Made by a program: the position numbers and the translations under genes
Shown here: piece after piece, positions 18,144 through 25,774 of the stretch
Position numbering within the stretch: the first letter of the stretch is position 1
How the letters are laid out: the number at the start of each line of letters is the position of its first letter
Assembly (NCBI RefSeq): GCF_000176035.2
Contig: NC_015675.1
Span: 6,266,001 to 6,330,000 of the forward strand
DNA: 64,000 nucleotides
DNA from: Mesorhizobium opportunistum WSM2075
GTDB taxonomy: Bacteria; Pseudomonadota; Alphaproteobacteria; Rhizobiales; Rhizobiaceae
Direction of reading: 5' to 3'
Notes under the pieces: generated by a model
Database searches by the model: none
The model's input: only the letters and a program-made list of their open reading frames with translations
Told to the model about the DNA's origin: nothing

Positions 18144-18368
18144 CTAATCGTGCAGGTCGAAGAGAACGCCCTTTCCAGTTCTTGCAGCTATTTGGACCAC
18201 CTTTTCACACAGTGGGTTGTCGTTGCCCAATTCGTCCAGCTCGTCCTTAAGGTCAGGGCGCTTCGTTCGGATAAACGCGACGGCCTTCTTAAGGGAGACG
18301 ATTTCGCCCTGAATGGCCTGGTCTATGGCTTGCTGTATGACGTCGTCGGACTTCAACAAGCGTTCCAT
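18144..18368 (-). CDS. Small unknown protein (74 residues)
   Basis: Starts MERLLKSDDVIQQAIDQAIQ and is mostly helical and acidic (KRPDLKDELDELGN), ending LFDLHD. Chosen over a longer frame from 18428 because the ATG at 18368 begins the protein-like part. Function unknown. The in-phase 52-codon extension after its stop is described separately. Confidence 0.6.
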   Translation of the reverse strand: MERLLKSDDVIQQAIDQAIQGEIVSLKKAVAFIRTKRPDLKDELDELGNDNPLCEKVVQIAARTGKGVLFDLHD

Positions 18369-18575
18369 CCGCGTGACCTCCCAATCCCCTCTCAGCGACA
18401 ATATTGGGAGGACCTGCTGAAAAACCAAATCACATTATGGGATCGGAATATTTGGTAAAAAAATCTGAGCGGCTGATCGGATAACTGGCCCGCGCCTAGA
18501 CCCCCCGTCCCCTCTCGATCCACCACACACGGGGCGGCGAGGTCGCAACCAAGCCCCACACTTCTCCTTACGTCG

Positions 18576-18634
18576 AGGCATTCCAGGGCGGGATGTTCAA
18601 GGCATTCCAGGGCGGGATGTTCAAGGCATTCCAG
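18576..18634. repeat. 24-bp tandem repeat, about 2.5 copies
   Basis: The unit AGGCATTCCAGGGCGGGATG plus TTCA occurs twice head to tail (18576-18599, 18600-18623), followed by a partial third copy to 18634. The unit length of 24 keeps codon phase. The last full unit contains the stop codon of the small membrane-protein gene on the minus strand. Confidence 0.85.
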
Positions 18635-18734
18635 TCGCGACGATTATGACGAGGCCGATGGATACCAAGAGGAGGACGACGATCATGACGATCTCAACGA
18701 CGCTTCCGCCATTGCCAAGTTTGTTGTCTTCCAT
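18621..18734 (-). CDS. 37-residue single-span membrane protein
   Basis: The frame gives MEDNKLGNGGSVVEIVMIVV, then LLLVSIGLVIIVATG and MP. It is a short polar N terminus followed by one strong membrane helix. AGGA lies about 8 bases before the ATG. The 3' end lies in the 24-bp tandem repeat. Too short for family assignment; the clean hydrophobic pattern is the evidence. Confidence 0.5.
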   Translation of the reverse strand: MEDNKLGNGGSVVEIVMIVVLLLVSIGLVIIVATGMP

Positions 18735-18806
18735 CTCGCGTTCCTGTTTGCGCAAAGATATCCTGTCCCAGATCCCTGTTGGTACGAGACATTAGGAGAC
18801 GTTCAG

Positions 18807-18988
18807 ATGGACCTCATTGTGACCCTGGACAGCCGGCAAGAGGCTGCCCTTCAAGCCGTCGCCGAGAAAAATTCGTTGCCGTACACAAGGGCGACTTGAT
18901 GAAGGCCCTCAAGGAAATGATCATCCTCAACGGGCACCTTCAGGACCGCCTTGACGCGATCACTGCACCACGCCGCGCGACACGCTAG
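18807..18988 (+). pseudogene. Small gene split by a frameshift in an A-run
   Basis: From the ATG at 18807 the frame reads MDLIVTLDSRQEAALQAVAE up to an AAAAA run and then stops soon after. The other frame continues with VAVHKGDLMKALKEMIILNG and HLQDRLDAI to 18988. Joining them gives a protein of about 60 residues with a CopG-like start. One inserted A would restore the frame. The homopolymer makes either mutation or sequencing error possible. Confidence 0.5.
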
Positions 18989-18999
18989 GAGGGACCGCA

Positions 19000-19209
19000 A
19001 TGGCCACGATGCACCTAGACGCTGAATCGAAAGCGGAATTGCACTTCGAAGCGGAGAAGCTTATCGCCCGCTACGAAAGCCCTCTTGAGACCGTGAAGGC
19101 GCTTATGGCCCACAACTGCGAGCTTGAGACCCAAATCATTGCCCTCGCTCACAGGTATCCGGGGCTCGTGGCGATCAGCTTTGACCCTACACCGCCTGTG
19201 TTGGGATGA
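19000..19209 (+). CDS. Small unknown protein (69 residues)
   Basis: MATMHLDAESKAELHFEAEK followed by a helical region (YESPLETVKALMAHNCELET). A strong ribosome binding site (AGGAGGGA) precedes the ATG, 11 bases after the previous broken gene. Function unknown; probably part of the same plus-strand run of small genes. Confidence 0.6.
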   Translation: MATMHLDAESKAELHFEAEKLIARYESPLETVKALMAHNCELETQIIALAHRYPGLVAISFDPTPPVLG

Positions 19210-19224
19210 AAGTGGCGTCGCTCA

Positions 19225-19464
19225 ATGCATGACCTTATCGCTTTCATTGGAAGCAACTCTGCGCTGGTAGTGGCCAACCCGGCAGCCTTTGCCACGTTTG
19301 CCGTGCTGTTCGCAGGCGGTGGGTTTGCTGTCGAGCGGTATTTGCTGACTGAGCGCATCGCCAATCTGGAAAGCAGAATTGCCAGACGGCGCTCTTTCCC
19401 AATGAGCCTGAGCCCTCACCTCTCATCGGGGCTTGGCCGAACGGAAAGATTGCATATCAGATAA
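19225..19464 (+). CDS. Small membrane protein, unknown
   Basis: A 79-residue frame with one likely membrane segment (NPAAFATFAVLFAGGGFAVE) and a following helix that could coil (LTERIANLESRIARR). The last 25 residues are Ser/Leu/Arg-rich and overlap the next frame, so the true end may be earlier or shifted. Function unknown. Confidence 0.5.
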   Translation: MHDLIAFIGSNSALVVANPAAFATFAVLFAGGGFAVERYLLTERIANLESRIARRRSFPMSLSPHLSSGLGRTERLHIR

Positions 19465-19717
19465 TTTGTTCCCACAGCAGAAAGCACCGAAGTTGATCGT
19501 CGTCACCGCCTTCGACCGCGATGAGACTGGGGACCTTCAGCCCGTTTTTGGGCCTGCCGAACGGCAGACGGAGGATCGGGCGATTAGGACCGCGAAGGGT
19601 CTAGCGGGGAAGCATACCGGCGTCATTGCGTGGTCGCGTGATGCCAACCCTTCGCTTGGTGAATACGGGGAGCCGACGACCCTCTTTATCGGCGGCGACG
19701 TGCCGGACATGGAGTAA
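19433..19717 (+). CDS. Small conserved-type unknown protein (94 residues)
   Basis: From a TTG start, with the core KLIVVTAFDRDETGDLQPVF, EDRAIRTAKGLAGKHTGVIA and WSRDANPSLGEYGEPTTLF. The pattern suggests a compact alpha/beta fold common among unnamed rhizobial proteins. The start is uncertain because the frame overlaps the preceding gene. Function unknown. Confidence 0.6.
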   Translation: MAERKDCISDNLFPQQKAPKLIVVTAFDRDETGDLQPVFGPAERQTEDRAIRTAKGLAGKHTGVIAWSRDANPSLGEYGEPTTLFIGGDVPDME

Positions 19718-19817
19718 ACTTTCTCTCTTTACACTGGCATAGTAGCAACGCCCTGAAATGCGCATTGCTTTTTGAGGCCTCCCTGATAAAAATGTTAAAG
19801 GGGCTTAGGGGGGAATT

Positions 19818-20468
19818 ATGACAGAACAATTAGGGCCAAAGTCTACGCTGCCTAGCGCGGCAGGAGAAATTTCGAACTCAGTTTCCAACGTTCCGCCGCA
19901 TCCTTTGGATGGTTCTTGGCATCTGAACATTGAGGCTCAGAATTATGGTCCCTACACCGGCCATGAACTTCGCAGTTTCGCGAAGGAGGGACGAATAACT
20001 GAGAATACACAGGTAGTCCCCGTCGGCGGGACGGCTTGGAAGGCTGCCAAAGACCATGTTCTCGGTATTCGAACACGTTAGAGTTACACCCCTACCACCT
20101 GCTCGGACAAATTCGGACAGCCGGGTCAGTGCTGCCGAGGGTGCCACCATTGTCCAAGTGACAAACAACATCGGACCTCAGCCGGGCTATGCGTTGCGAG
20201 TGTCCTCCTGGACGGCACCGCAGCCAACAAATCGGCTGGCGTTGCGCTCATCCTATCGCTTCTCATCTGCGGTCTCGGGCAATTCTACAACGGCCAGATA
20301 GGTAAGGGCATTCTCATGTTTGTCCTCACAATAGCGCTCTGGTTTGTCTTTCTGGGATGGATCATTATGATTTGGTCTGCAGTCGACGCTTACAAGACTG
20401 CAAAAGCGATGAACCTCCGCTATCACATGCTTCTCGCCGGGGCCTCGCCGATCTCCACGAGAGGTTGA
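19818..20468 (+). pseudogene. GYF_2-TM2 fusion gene broken by two frameshifts
   Basis: The first frame (19818-20081) encodes a GYF_2 domain (WHLNIEAQNYGPYTGHELRS, then WKAAKDHV). A second frame carries a linker (ATIVQVTNNIGPQPGYA). The first frame then returns with a TM2 domain (SAGVALILSLLICGLGQFYN, GQIGKGILMFVLTIAL, GWIIMIWSAVDAYKTAKAM), ending at 20468. GYF_2 plus TM2 is a known architecture for bacterial membrane proteins of unknown role. Two compensating indels, one near 20080 and one near 20190, break it. The next gene starts within 2 bases, as expected for a former operon. Confidence 0.65.
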
Positions 20469-20469
20469 T

Positions 20470-20925
20470 GTGGCTTCGGATCATAGGAATTTGAGGTCCG
20501 CAACAGGCTCGTGCCCGTCTTGCTTTGGCGAAACCCTTGGCGGGGTCAGCACCTGTCCGACTTGTGGCGCAGTCCTATCGTTGGAATTGGCGGTTCAGGA
20601 TGCCAAGCAGGCGGGATTGAAGAGGCTGTCTCCAATCTTGGCTAGCATTAGAAGCGATCCGGTTTCGATGTTGGCATGGGTCCTGAGCATCATTCCATTT
20701 CTTGTGGTACCGCCGACGCTTGCAATTTTGGTAGCGCTCTACACCAACAAATCCGACAACGAGCAGAGGAGATGGCTTTATGCGGTGGCCGCGCTCAACA
20801 TTTGCCTGAGCCTGTACTTCTGGTCATGGGCCGGCGATTACGTCATGGATACGAGGTTATCGATACTCGACTGGCTATGGTCGGTTTGGGCACCTCACCC
20901 GCGAGCGCCGAGCGTCGGCGTTTGA
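20470..20925 (+). CDS. Zinc-ribbon membrane protein
   Basis: A 151-residue protein from a GTG start just after the TM2 frame ends. It has an N-terminal zinc ribbon (CPSCFGETLGGVSTCPTCG) and two or three membrane segments (VLSIIPFLVVPPTLAILVAL, YAVAALNICLSLYFWSW). It probably forms a unit with the broken GYF-TM2 gene and the next gene. Function unknown; zinc ribbon plus TM segments is common in small regulatory or envelope proteins. Confidence 0.6.
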   Translation: MASDHRNLRSATGSCPSCFGETLGGVSTCPTCGAVLSLELAVQDAKQAGLKRLSPILASIRSDPVSMLAWVLSIIPFLVVPPTLAILVALYTNKSDNEQRRWLYAVAALNICLSLYFWSWAGDYVMDTRLSILDWLWSVWAPHPRAPSVGV

Positions 20926-20946
20926 GGCCTAATTTGGGGGCATGGA

Positions 20947-21327
20947 ATGGATTTCGCTGGCGATTTCATTCGAATTTACTTTTTCGTCAACATCATCGTC
21001 TCCATCCTCGTGGTACTCTGGATGATCATGATCCTTTCCCGCTTGGGCGAGATCCGGGATTTCCTCTCATCTGTGGACCGGCAGCTCGCTGGCGGCATGA
21101 GTGGACAAGCAACAGCAAGTCCAGGCTCGGCGGATGCCCAATTGGGAAAGCCCCAGACGCAGGGATTGCCACCCCATGTCAAAGCGACCTTCAACTATCA
21201 AGGCATGAAGATAGAAGAGACGACAGGCGGGGGCTACATCCTCCATAGCTCAGATGGGTTTGAGCACTTCAATAGTCGCGACGAGCTTCAGAACTTTCTG
21301 ACGAAGCGATACCCCTCCACCAAATAG
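20947..21327 (+). CDS. Membrane-anchored unknown protein (126 residues)
   Basis: An N-terminal membrane anchor (IYFFVNIIVSILVVLWMIMI) is followed by a short helix, a Gly/Ser/Gln-rich linker, and a C-terminal domain (ATFNYQGMKIEETTGGGYIL, then DGFEHFNSRDELQNFL). The layout suggests a protein presented at the inner membrane. Function unknown. Third of the GYF-TM2/zinc-ribbon group. Confidence 0.6.
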   Translation: MDFAGDFIRIYFFVNIIVSILVVLWMIMILSRLGEIRDFLSSVDRQLAGGMSGQATASPGSADAQLGKPQTQGLPPHVKATFNYQGMKIEETTGGGYILHSSDGFEHFNSRDELQNFLTKRYPSTK

Positions 21328-21371
21328 TGGGCTGTTTTGAAGGGTCCCTAGCCGGCCTTTCATGCTTGACG

Positions 21372-21590
21372 TTAGGGCAATGCGAGCATCCGCTCTTCCT
21401 TGGCCGCCGCCTCGAACGCCCTACGGGCATCCTGAGGGGGCACATACCTTCAATTGCGGCCATACAGGTTCCCACCGCCTGTCGCCACCTAGGGCCACGC
21501 TTGGTCCACTTCAGGAGCTGCTCGGCAACCTCGACGTGGAAGGTCTTGGCGCAACAAATCTGATGGCCTTGATGAAGCCATCCTCAATGG
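21372..21590 (-). pseudogene. Second DUF982 copy, frameshifted
   Basis: The pieces FIKAIRFVAPRP, FHVEVAEQLLKWTKRGPRWR and QAVGTCMAAIEG, and finally PPQDARRAFEAAAKEERMLA, follow the DUF982 order but lie in different frames. They match the intact copy at 17.0-17.2 kb (AASPQD-type hinge, AFEEAAKE helix). The ends are approximate. It is a decayed paralogue. Confidence 0.65.
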
Positions 21591-21701
21591 ACGGCGAGGA
21601 GGTAGGTCAACACCCGATGCAGGACTTGCGTAGGGGTTGCCGTTGCGCTTTCCATCCAGCCTAAGCATAGTCGGGCGAGTAGGCCAGATCGATGGTCGGC
21701 C

Positions 21702-22325
21702 CTATTCAGCTTCGCCGACAGAAGCGGAGCTCAGCAGTCCATCGAAAAGTTGATTGCTCCAAGCTCGGCGCTCACTGAGCAGGCCCTCATACCGCTGGCA
21801 CTTCCAAGAGATGAGATCGCGGGACATCTCGTCTAGCGACAGAGCGTCTCTCAATCCAAATTCCTGAATTGCGCTCATTCGGCCAGAGGGCGACACCGCG
21901 CCCCAAATCAGAATTGCGCCAGCGAAAGGCGTCTTCTGTTTGCAAACCCATGCCTGCAAGTCTTCCGAGGGCCGAGCTGACCGCAGGAAAACGTTGAAAG
22001 CCGGCTTTCTGTGATGCTTGAGCTGCTCGGCGTTCGTCAGAATGAAGTATCGGAAGCTTTGGTACTCGATCTCGCACTTCATTTCGGCAACGTACACCGC
22101 GTCGGTCTTCCGTTCTCGCAGGGTGAAGTCCAGCGTGTAGCCCCGATCGGTGGTGCTTGTTTTTATCGTAGGGCGCCCGATGTCTTGATAAGGCGATCGC
22201 TCGTCATCACACCAAAGCGAGACAATCTTCTCGGAGAATATGCCGAACATTCGCGACAAAAACTTCGCCCGTTCAGCTTCCTCCCGGCCGTCGGGCTTGA
22301 AGATCGCGCTCAGCAACTGGCTCAT
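21702..22325 (-). CDS. Unknown protein with nuclease-like motif
   Basis: I start at the ATG at 22325 (MSQLLSAIFKPDGREEAERA), giving 207 residues; an upstream frame to 22472 is Cys/Arg-rich and less likely. The segment RGYTLDFTLRERKTDAVYVA followed by EMKCEIEYQ has the D...ExK spacing of PD-(D/E)xK nucleases, which is suggestive only. The remainder is alpha/beta with several aromatic residues. It stands alone on the minus strand. Function unknown. Confidence 0.55.
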   Translation of the reverse strand: MSQLLSAIFKPDGREEAERAKFLSRMFGIFSEKIVSLWCDDERSPYQDIGRPTIKTSTTDRGYTLDFTLRERKTDAVYVAEMKCEIEYQSFRYFILTNAEQLKHHRKPAFNVFLRSARPSEDLQAWVCKQKTPFAGAILIWGAVSPSGRMSAIQEFGLRDALSLDEMSRDLISWKCQRYEGLLSERRAWSNQLFDGLLSSASVGEAE

Positions 22326-22524
22326 GAATGCAAGGCCGATCCAACGGGTTGTGACCAAGCGCAAGCAAGAGCACCATTCCGTGCCCTGCTCAAGTTCATA
22401 GTGACCTGGCCGTTCACAAGAACCGTCCAGATCGTTCACACGTGCATAACCCCAATAGGCTGTGGCAGTCACGGCTGGACTTCAACCGCCGTTAGTCGCA
22501 TTCTTCCCTTGGGGAGAGAGGGGT

Positions 22525-22875
22525 ATGGGCCTCCAAGGGCAAAAGGCTTCTCAGCCTAGGAGAAGGCGCAGACGTTCGCTGCTGGAGCAGCGGGCGCTAA
22601 TTCCGGTTCTGCTGTACGGTGTTTCCGCTGCAAGCTACTTCATCCCGCAAAGTGAGCAGCATCCCCTTCCGACTGTGCATCGGCTAGGCGGCTCCAGCGC
22701 GGCGGATGGCTGCAACATCAAAGGCAATATCAGCGTCGAGACAGGCGAGCGCATCTATCACCTGCCTGGTCAGCGATATTACAACGAGACCATCGTCAAT
22801 CCTGCCAAAGGCGAGCGCTGGTTTTGCTCTCAATGGGAAGCCTGGTGGGCAGGGTGGCGAAAATCCAAGGTGTAA
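22525..22875 (+). CDS. Small protein with ExoI-like C-terminal (sunset-type) domain
   Basis: A 116-residue protein (ATG at 22525, ribosome binding site GGGGAGAGAGG). It has an Arg-rich start, a possible membrane segment (ALIPVLLYGVSAASYFI), and a C-terminal motif (CNIKGNISVETGERIYHLPG, GERWFCSQWEAWWAGW). This motif is seen at the end of rhizobial ExoI/thermonuclease-like proteins. The nuclease domain itself is absent. A terminator hairpin follows at 22963. Confidence 0.65.
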   Translation: MGLQGQKASQPRRRRRRSLLEQRALIPVLLYGVSAASYFIPQSEQHPLPTVHRLGGSSAADGCNIKGNISVETGERIYHLPGQRYYNETIVNPAKGERWFCSQWEAWWAGWRKSKV

Positions 22876-22962
22876 GCATTCCCCTACGACTGGGTGGCCT
22901 CGCAACCAACCCCGCCGCCGCCCGTTGACCTATGCTGGTTGATCCCAGCTACTATAGACCCT

Positions 22963-22992
22963 GCCCGCTTCCGAAAGGTGGCGGGCTTTTTC
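22963..22992 (+). terminator. Rho-independent terminator
   Basis: GCCCGC and GCGGGC arms around a short loop, followed by TTTT. It ends the plus-strand gene at 22.5-22.9 kb. Confidence 0.65.
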
Positions 22993-23204
22993 GTGCATTA
23001 GTGGAACCTGATATGCCGAGGTAGGTGAGCAAGCGGCAGCGTGCCCGCTGCCGGTCGAGGCCCCAAGCCCCGGCCGGGTCCGCCCCTGCCCGCCAGTGGG
23101 GGCGGACCCACTGAAGCTCAATTTTTGGAGATCGAGGGAACCTGTCTGCGAAACCGAAGTTCGATTCAAAGCTTGGTTTACAGCCGAGCGGTCTCGAGGC
23201 AGGG

Positions 23205-23233
23205 GCCCGTCATTGCTGATCGGTGACGGGCCT
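23205..23233. repeat. GC-rich hairpin of the GGCCCG family
   Basis: Arms GGCCCGTCA / TGACGGGCC with an 11-base loop, followed by TTCGCC. It belongs to a set of similar hairpins at 22.96, 23.39, 25.60, 25.74 and 28.36 kb. Confidence 0.6.
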
Positions 23234-23388
23234 TCGCCGTGCCGATCGATCCCCGAGCGGGGCCGCCTCAAGCACCCGACTAAAGTCCGATGCCGAAGCG
23301 CAAAGGTCCGGCCTCTGAAACAACACGGCCTCTTCGACATCGGGAATGTGACCGTCGATCATCGTCTCCTCATCGTCGGTTGGTTGAT

Positions 23389-23420
23389 TGCCCGCCACGA
23401 CCCCCTTGGTGTGGCGGGCA
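23389..23420. repeat. GC-rich hairpin of the GCCCGCC family
   Basis: Arms TGCCCGCCA / TGGCGGGCA with a 14-base loop. It sits 18 bases before the start of the small membrane protein at 23439, so it lies in the leader of that gene or ends an upstream transcript. Confidence 0.6.
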
Positions 23421-23438
23421 CCCATTCACGGAGAGTGT

Positions 23439-23555
23439 ATGCAGCCTGGTGATATCATTGCGAACGCGTTTACAGCCGGGTTGGTCATCGTGTTGGTGGC
23501 AGTCGTGTTCCTGATTTTCGGGGCGCCGCTCTGGCCTGAACGAACGTCCGGATGA
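23439..23555 (+). CDS. 38-residue single-span membrane protein
   Basis: MQPGDIIANAFTAGLVIVLV, then AVVFLIFGAPLWPERTSG. One clear membrane helix with a short charged C terminus. GGAGAG lies just before the ATG. Its stop overlaps the start of the next small frame (ATGA). Function unknown; similar in design to the 37-residue protein at 18.6 kb. Confidence 0.5.
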   Translation: MQPGDIIANAFTAGLVIVLVAVVFLIFGAPLWPERTSG

Positions 23556-23677
23556 TAATCATCCCGCCCGTCCATCGGATGACCACCGCCGCCATCAACA
23601 AAGCGGAGCCCGACCTTTCAACCAAGTTTGATTTGAGCATTGTGCGGCCAAGACCGCTTACCGATGAAGGGGCATGA
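23552..23677 (+). CDS. 41-residue unknown peptide, coupled to the preceding gene
   Basis: It starts in the ATGA overlap with the membrane protein gene. It reads MIIIPPVHRMTTAAINKAEP, then DLSTKFDLSIVRPRPLTDEG. Coupling is the main evidence; the peptide has no recognised family. Confidence 0.35.
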   Translation: MIIIPPVHRMTTAAINKAEPDLSTKFDLSIVRPRPLTDEGA

Positions 23678-23716
23678 GGGTTGCCGAGGACAAGTTATTG
23701 AAGCTACGGTCGCTCC

Positions 23717-23935
23717 TCATCGTTCCTCGCCACCGATCCCCATCGTCGGAAGCTTGGCGTATTTGTCGAACAATGCCAATTTCTTCGGATAGGTGAGGTG
23801 TGTGAGGTGATGGCAACCGGAGCAATGATGTTGAGCGGCAGACTTAAACCAGCGCCCCGGCTTGACAAAACCCAATCCGCATTCCGAGCATCGGAATTCC
23901 ATCTCAACTGAATGCAGGCTCTCAGAGAGAGGCAT
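23717..23935 (-). CDS. Small zinc-binding protein
   Basis: A 72-residue protein from the ATG at 23935 (ribosome binding site GGAAGGAC). It has a zinc-ribbon pattern: RCSECG at the front and HHCSGCHHLTHLTYPKKLAL behind, giving four Cys plus His residues. Likely a small regulatory or nucleic-acid-binding protein. Same strand as the next two small genes. Confidence 0.6.
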   Translation of the reverse strand: MPLSESLHSVEMEFRCSECGLGFVKPGRWFKSAAQHHCSGCHHLTHLTYPKKLALFDKYAKLPTMGIGGEER

Positions 23936-23945
23936 CTTGTCCTTC

Positions 23946-24134
23946 CTACAGCCGCTTGAACTCGGCAAGTCCAAGACGTATCCGCTGGCCTTCCGCGTAG
24001 GACAGGGCGAACGATTCCAAATCGAATGAGCGGGTAAGCTCTTCGTCGTCGGCCACTATGCGGACGAACCATTCTCCGCCGGCCTCGGCCACCTCGACCC
24101 GAGGGGGCGCCATGTTCGTATTCGCGCTTTCCAT
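23946..24134 (-). CDS. Small unknown protein (62 residues)
   Basis: MESANTNMAPPRVEVAEAGG, then EWFVRIVADDEELTRSFDLE and SFALSYAEGQRIRLGL. It reads as a short beta-beta-alpha protein. The ATG at 24134 has GGGAGG upstream. It ends 10 bases before the zinc-protein gene, so the two are probably cotranscribed. Confidence 0.6.
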   Translation of the reverse strand: MESANTNMAPPRVEVAEAGGEWFVRIVADDEELTRSFDLESFALSYAEGQRIRLGLAEFKRL

Positions 24135-24242
24135 CGCAGCCTCCCAAGAAAGCAATGGTAATCGAAATCATTAAATCCGCATAGTCGGGGCCGCAGGGCG
24201 GGTACGAAACGTTCAGTCGTCGTTTGCTCAAGAAGGTGCGCG

Positions 24243-24428
24243 TTATTCGACGACGACAAGGAGCGGCTTGTGCTTTGGCTGCTCGTGCCAAATCACCTGC
24301 CGCAAGTCGCGCATGTCGACCTGCTGTCCACACGTCGGGCAGGTATAGAAGTTGTCGTCCTCATCGGCTGGCTGGCCGCCGTGCTGCTTGCCGGGAATGG
24401 GTGGTCCAATGTCGGATAGCTTCGCCAT
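24243..24428 (-). CDS. Small zinc-knuckle protein, divergent from the ligase remnant
   Basis: A 61-residue protein (MAKLSDIGPPIPGKQHGGQP) with a zinc-binding core FYTCPTCGQQVDMRDLRQVI and WHEQPKHKP (two Cys plus His). It is transcribed away from the DNA ligase remnant, and a palindromic region lies between them. It may have worked with the ligase, but that is inference. Confidence 0.6.
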   Translation of the reverse strand: MAKLSDIGPPIPGKQHGGQPADEDDNFYTCPTCGQQVDMRDLRQVIWHEQPKHKPLLVVVE

Positions 24429-24450
24429 AGCTGCCAAACATCCAATTCGC

Positions 24451-24486
24451 CTAAAATGTTCCGGAACCATTTTAGCGCATGCTAAA
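24451..24486. promoter_or_regulatory. Double palindrome in a divergent promoter region
   Basis: A 25-bp near-perfect inverted repeat (CTAAAATG arm, TTCCGGAA centre, CATTTTAG arm) at 24451-24475 is followed by an overlapping one (TTTAGC-GCAT-GCTAAA) at 24471-24486. They sit between the divergent zinc-protein and ligase genes, which fits a shared operator. Confidence 0.5.
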
Positions 24487-24513
24487 TTGAATCCCAGTTT
24501 TGCGGGTCAGCTC

Positions 24514-25383
24514 ATGCGTCTGAAGTTCATCCGGCCAATGTTTCCCACGCTTGTCGAGGTGCCGCCGACAGGGGACAACTGGATTCACGGAATCAAGTAC
24601 GATGGCTATCGGACGCAAATCACAATCGAGAACGGCACGGCCCGAGCGATCACGCGAAGGGGCTACGACTGGTCATCGACGTACAAGACGATTGTCGAGG
24701 CGGCGGCAACCCTTTCCCCAATTCGGCAATCATCGACGGCGAGGCAATCGTCCTCAATGGGAAAGGCGTGTCGGATTTCCATTCGCTTCGGTCCGCGATG
24801 CGATGGGCGCCGGATCGGATCATCTTCGTCGCCTTCGATCTGCTGTATCTGGACGGGGTCAACCTGCGCCCCGCACCTTTGCTGGAACGTCGGGAAAAGC
24901 TGCTCGGCCTCGTCGGGCCTGCCAGGGGCGCGATCCAGTACAGCCATCATGTGCATGGCGGCGGGGCCGACTTCTACGCCGCGGTTGATCCGCATGGGCC
25001 TTGAGGGCATGGTGTCGAAGCGGCCGGACAGTGTCTATCGGTCAGGCGATACCGAAGTGTGGCTGAAAACGAAATGCTACGAGGAAGTCGACTTTGAGGT
25101 TGCCGGCGTGCAGCGCAAGCCGGGATCGGCCCCACTCGCCTTGATGGCGACCCGCGATGCAGAACGCCGCTATGTCGGATCGGCAAACATCGCCCTGACC
25201 AAAGCCATGCGCGAACGCCTGTGGGCCAAGGTGCAGGAGGGGAAAGGCACGCCACCGAAGGGAGCCGACAAACCAGACGCCGAATGGATCAAACCTGGCC
25301 TTGTCGGACGTGTGAAAACCCTTAAGCGCGAAGACAAATTGCGCCATGCGACGTTGAGAACGATCCGCGAGGCGAAACCATGA
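24514..25383 (+). pseudogene. ATP-dependent DNA ligase (LigD/LigC type), two frameshifts
   Basis: The gene starts MRLKFIRPMFPTLVEVPPTG with ligase motif I (HGIKYDGYR, nucleotidyl-accepting Lys). It shifts frame near 24715 into NSAIIDGEAIVLNGKGVSDF and RIIFVAFDLLYLDGVNLRPA. It then shifts back near 24990 to MGLEGMVSKRPDSVYR, VWLKTKCYEEVDFEVAG and the OB-fold end. All ligase motifs are present in order, so the gene was complete before two indels. As sequenced it would not make a full protein. Ligases of this type are frequent on rhizobial islands and may help repair incoming DNA. The next gene overlaps its stop (ATGA). Confidence 0.8.
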
Positions 25384-25595
25384 TACCGCAGCCCGAATCG
25401 CCCCCTGTGGCAATCGAGCCCACTGGCGAACTCGCAGGCTTGAAGCTCGTCCGAATGGCCATTGAGCAGGTATGCCCGCCCGGTGTGCTGCCGTCTGAGA
25501 AATGGGTGACGGGCTACTATGGCCCAGAGCCGATCTATGAAGGCGAGGCATTGGCCAAGGCGATCATTGAGACCGTGGAGCGCCTGACGAAGTAA
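25380..25595 (+). CDS. Small unknown protein coupled to the ligase gene
   Basis: A 71-residue protein (MIPQPESPPVAIEPTGELAG, then MAIEQVCPPGVLPSEKWVTG and YEGEALAKAIIETVERL) whose start overlaps the ligase stop. Protein-like throughout. Function unknown; the overlap suggests a role with the ligase or simple operon membership. A hairpin follows immediately. Confidence 0.6.
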   Translation: MIPQPESPPVAIEPTGELAGLKLVRMAIEQVCPPGVLPSEKWVTGYYGPEPIYEGEALAKAIIETVERLTK

Positions 25596-25629
25596 GCCCG
25601 CCGCTGAGGACACAATTACAGCGGCGGGC
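25596..25629. repeat. GC-rich hairpin following the 25.4 kb gene
   Basis: Arms GCCCGCCGCTG / CAGCGGCGGGC with a 12-base loop, then CTTGC. It begins right after the stop codon, so terminator or mRNA-stabilising function is likely. Confidence 0.6.
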
Positions 25630-25741
25630 CTTGCACTTGCACCAGAGCTTGGATTTGAGGAGGGGAATCTCAACCAAGCACATTTCCAACTTCGATTTCA
25701 GAAACAGGTTCCAGCCCTACGAAAAAGATTAATCGCGGGTG

Positions 25742-25774
25742 GCCCGCCACCGGGTCTCGGAGCCAGTGGCGGGC
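25742..25774. repeat. GC-rich hairpin, second unit of an imperfect duplication
   Basis: Arms GCCCGCCAC / GTGGCGGGC followed by CTTGC. The DNA after this hairpin and after the one at 25596 is related (ACCAAG, CGCATT or CACATT, AACTTCGA), so a unit of about 100-145 bp appears duplicated. Confidence 0.55.
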
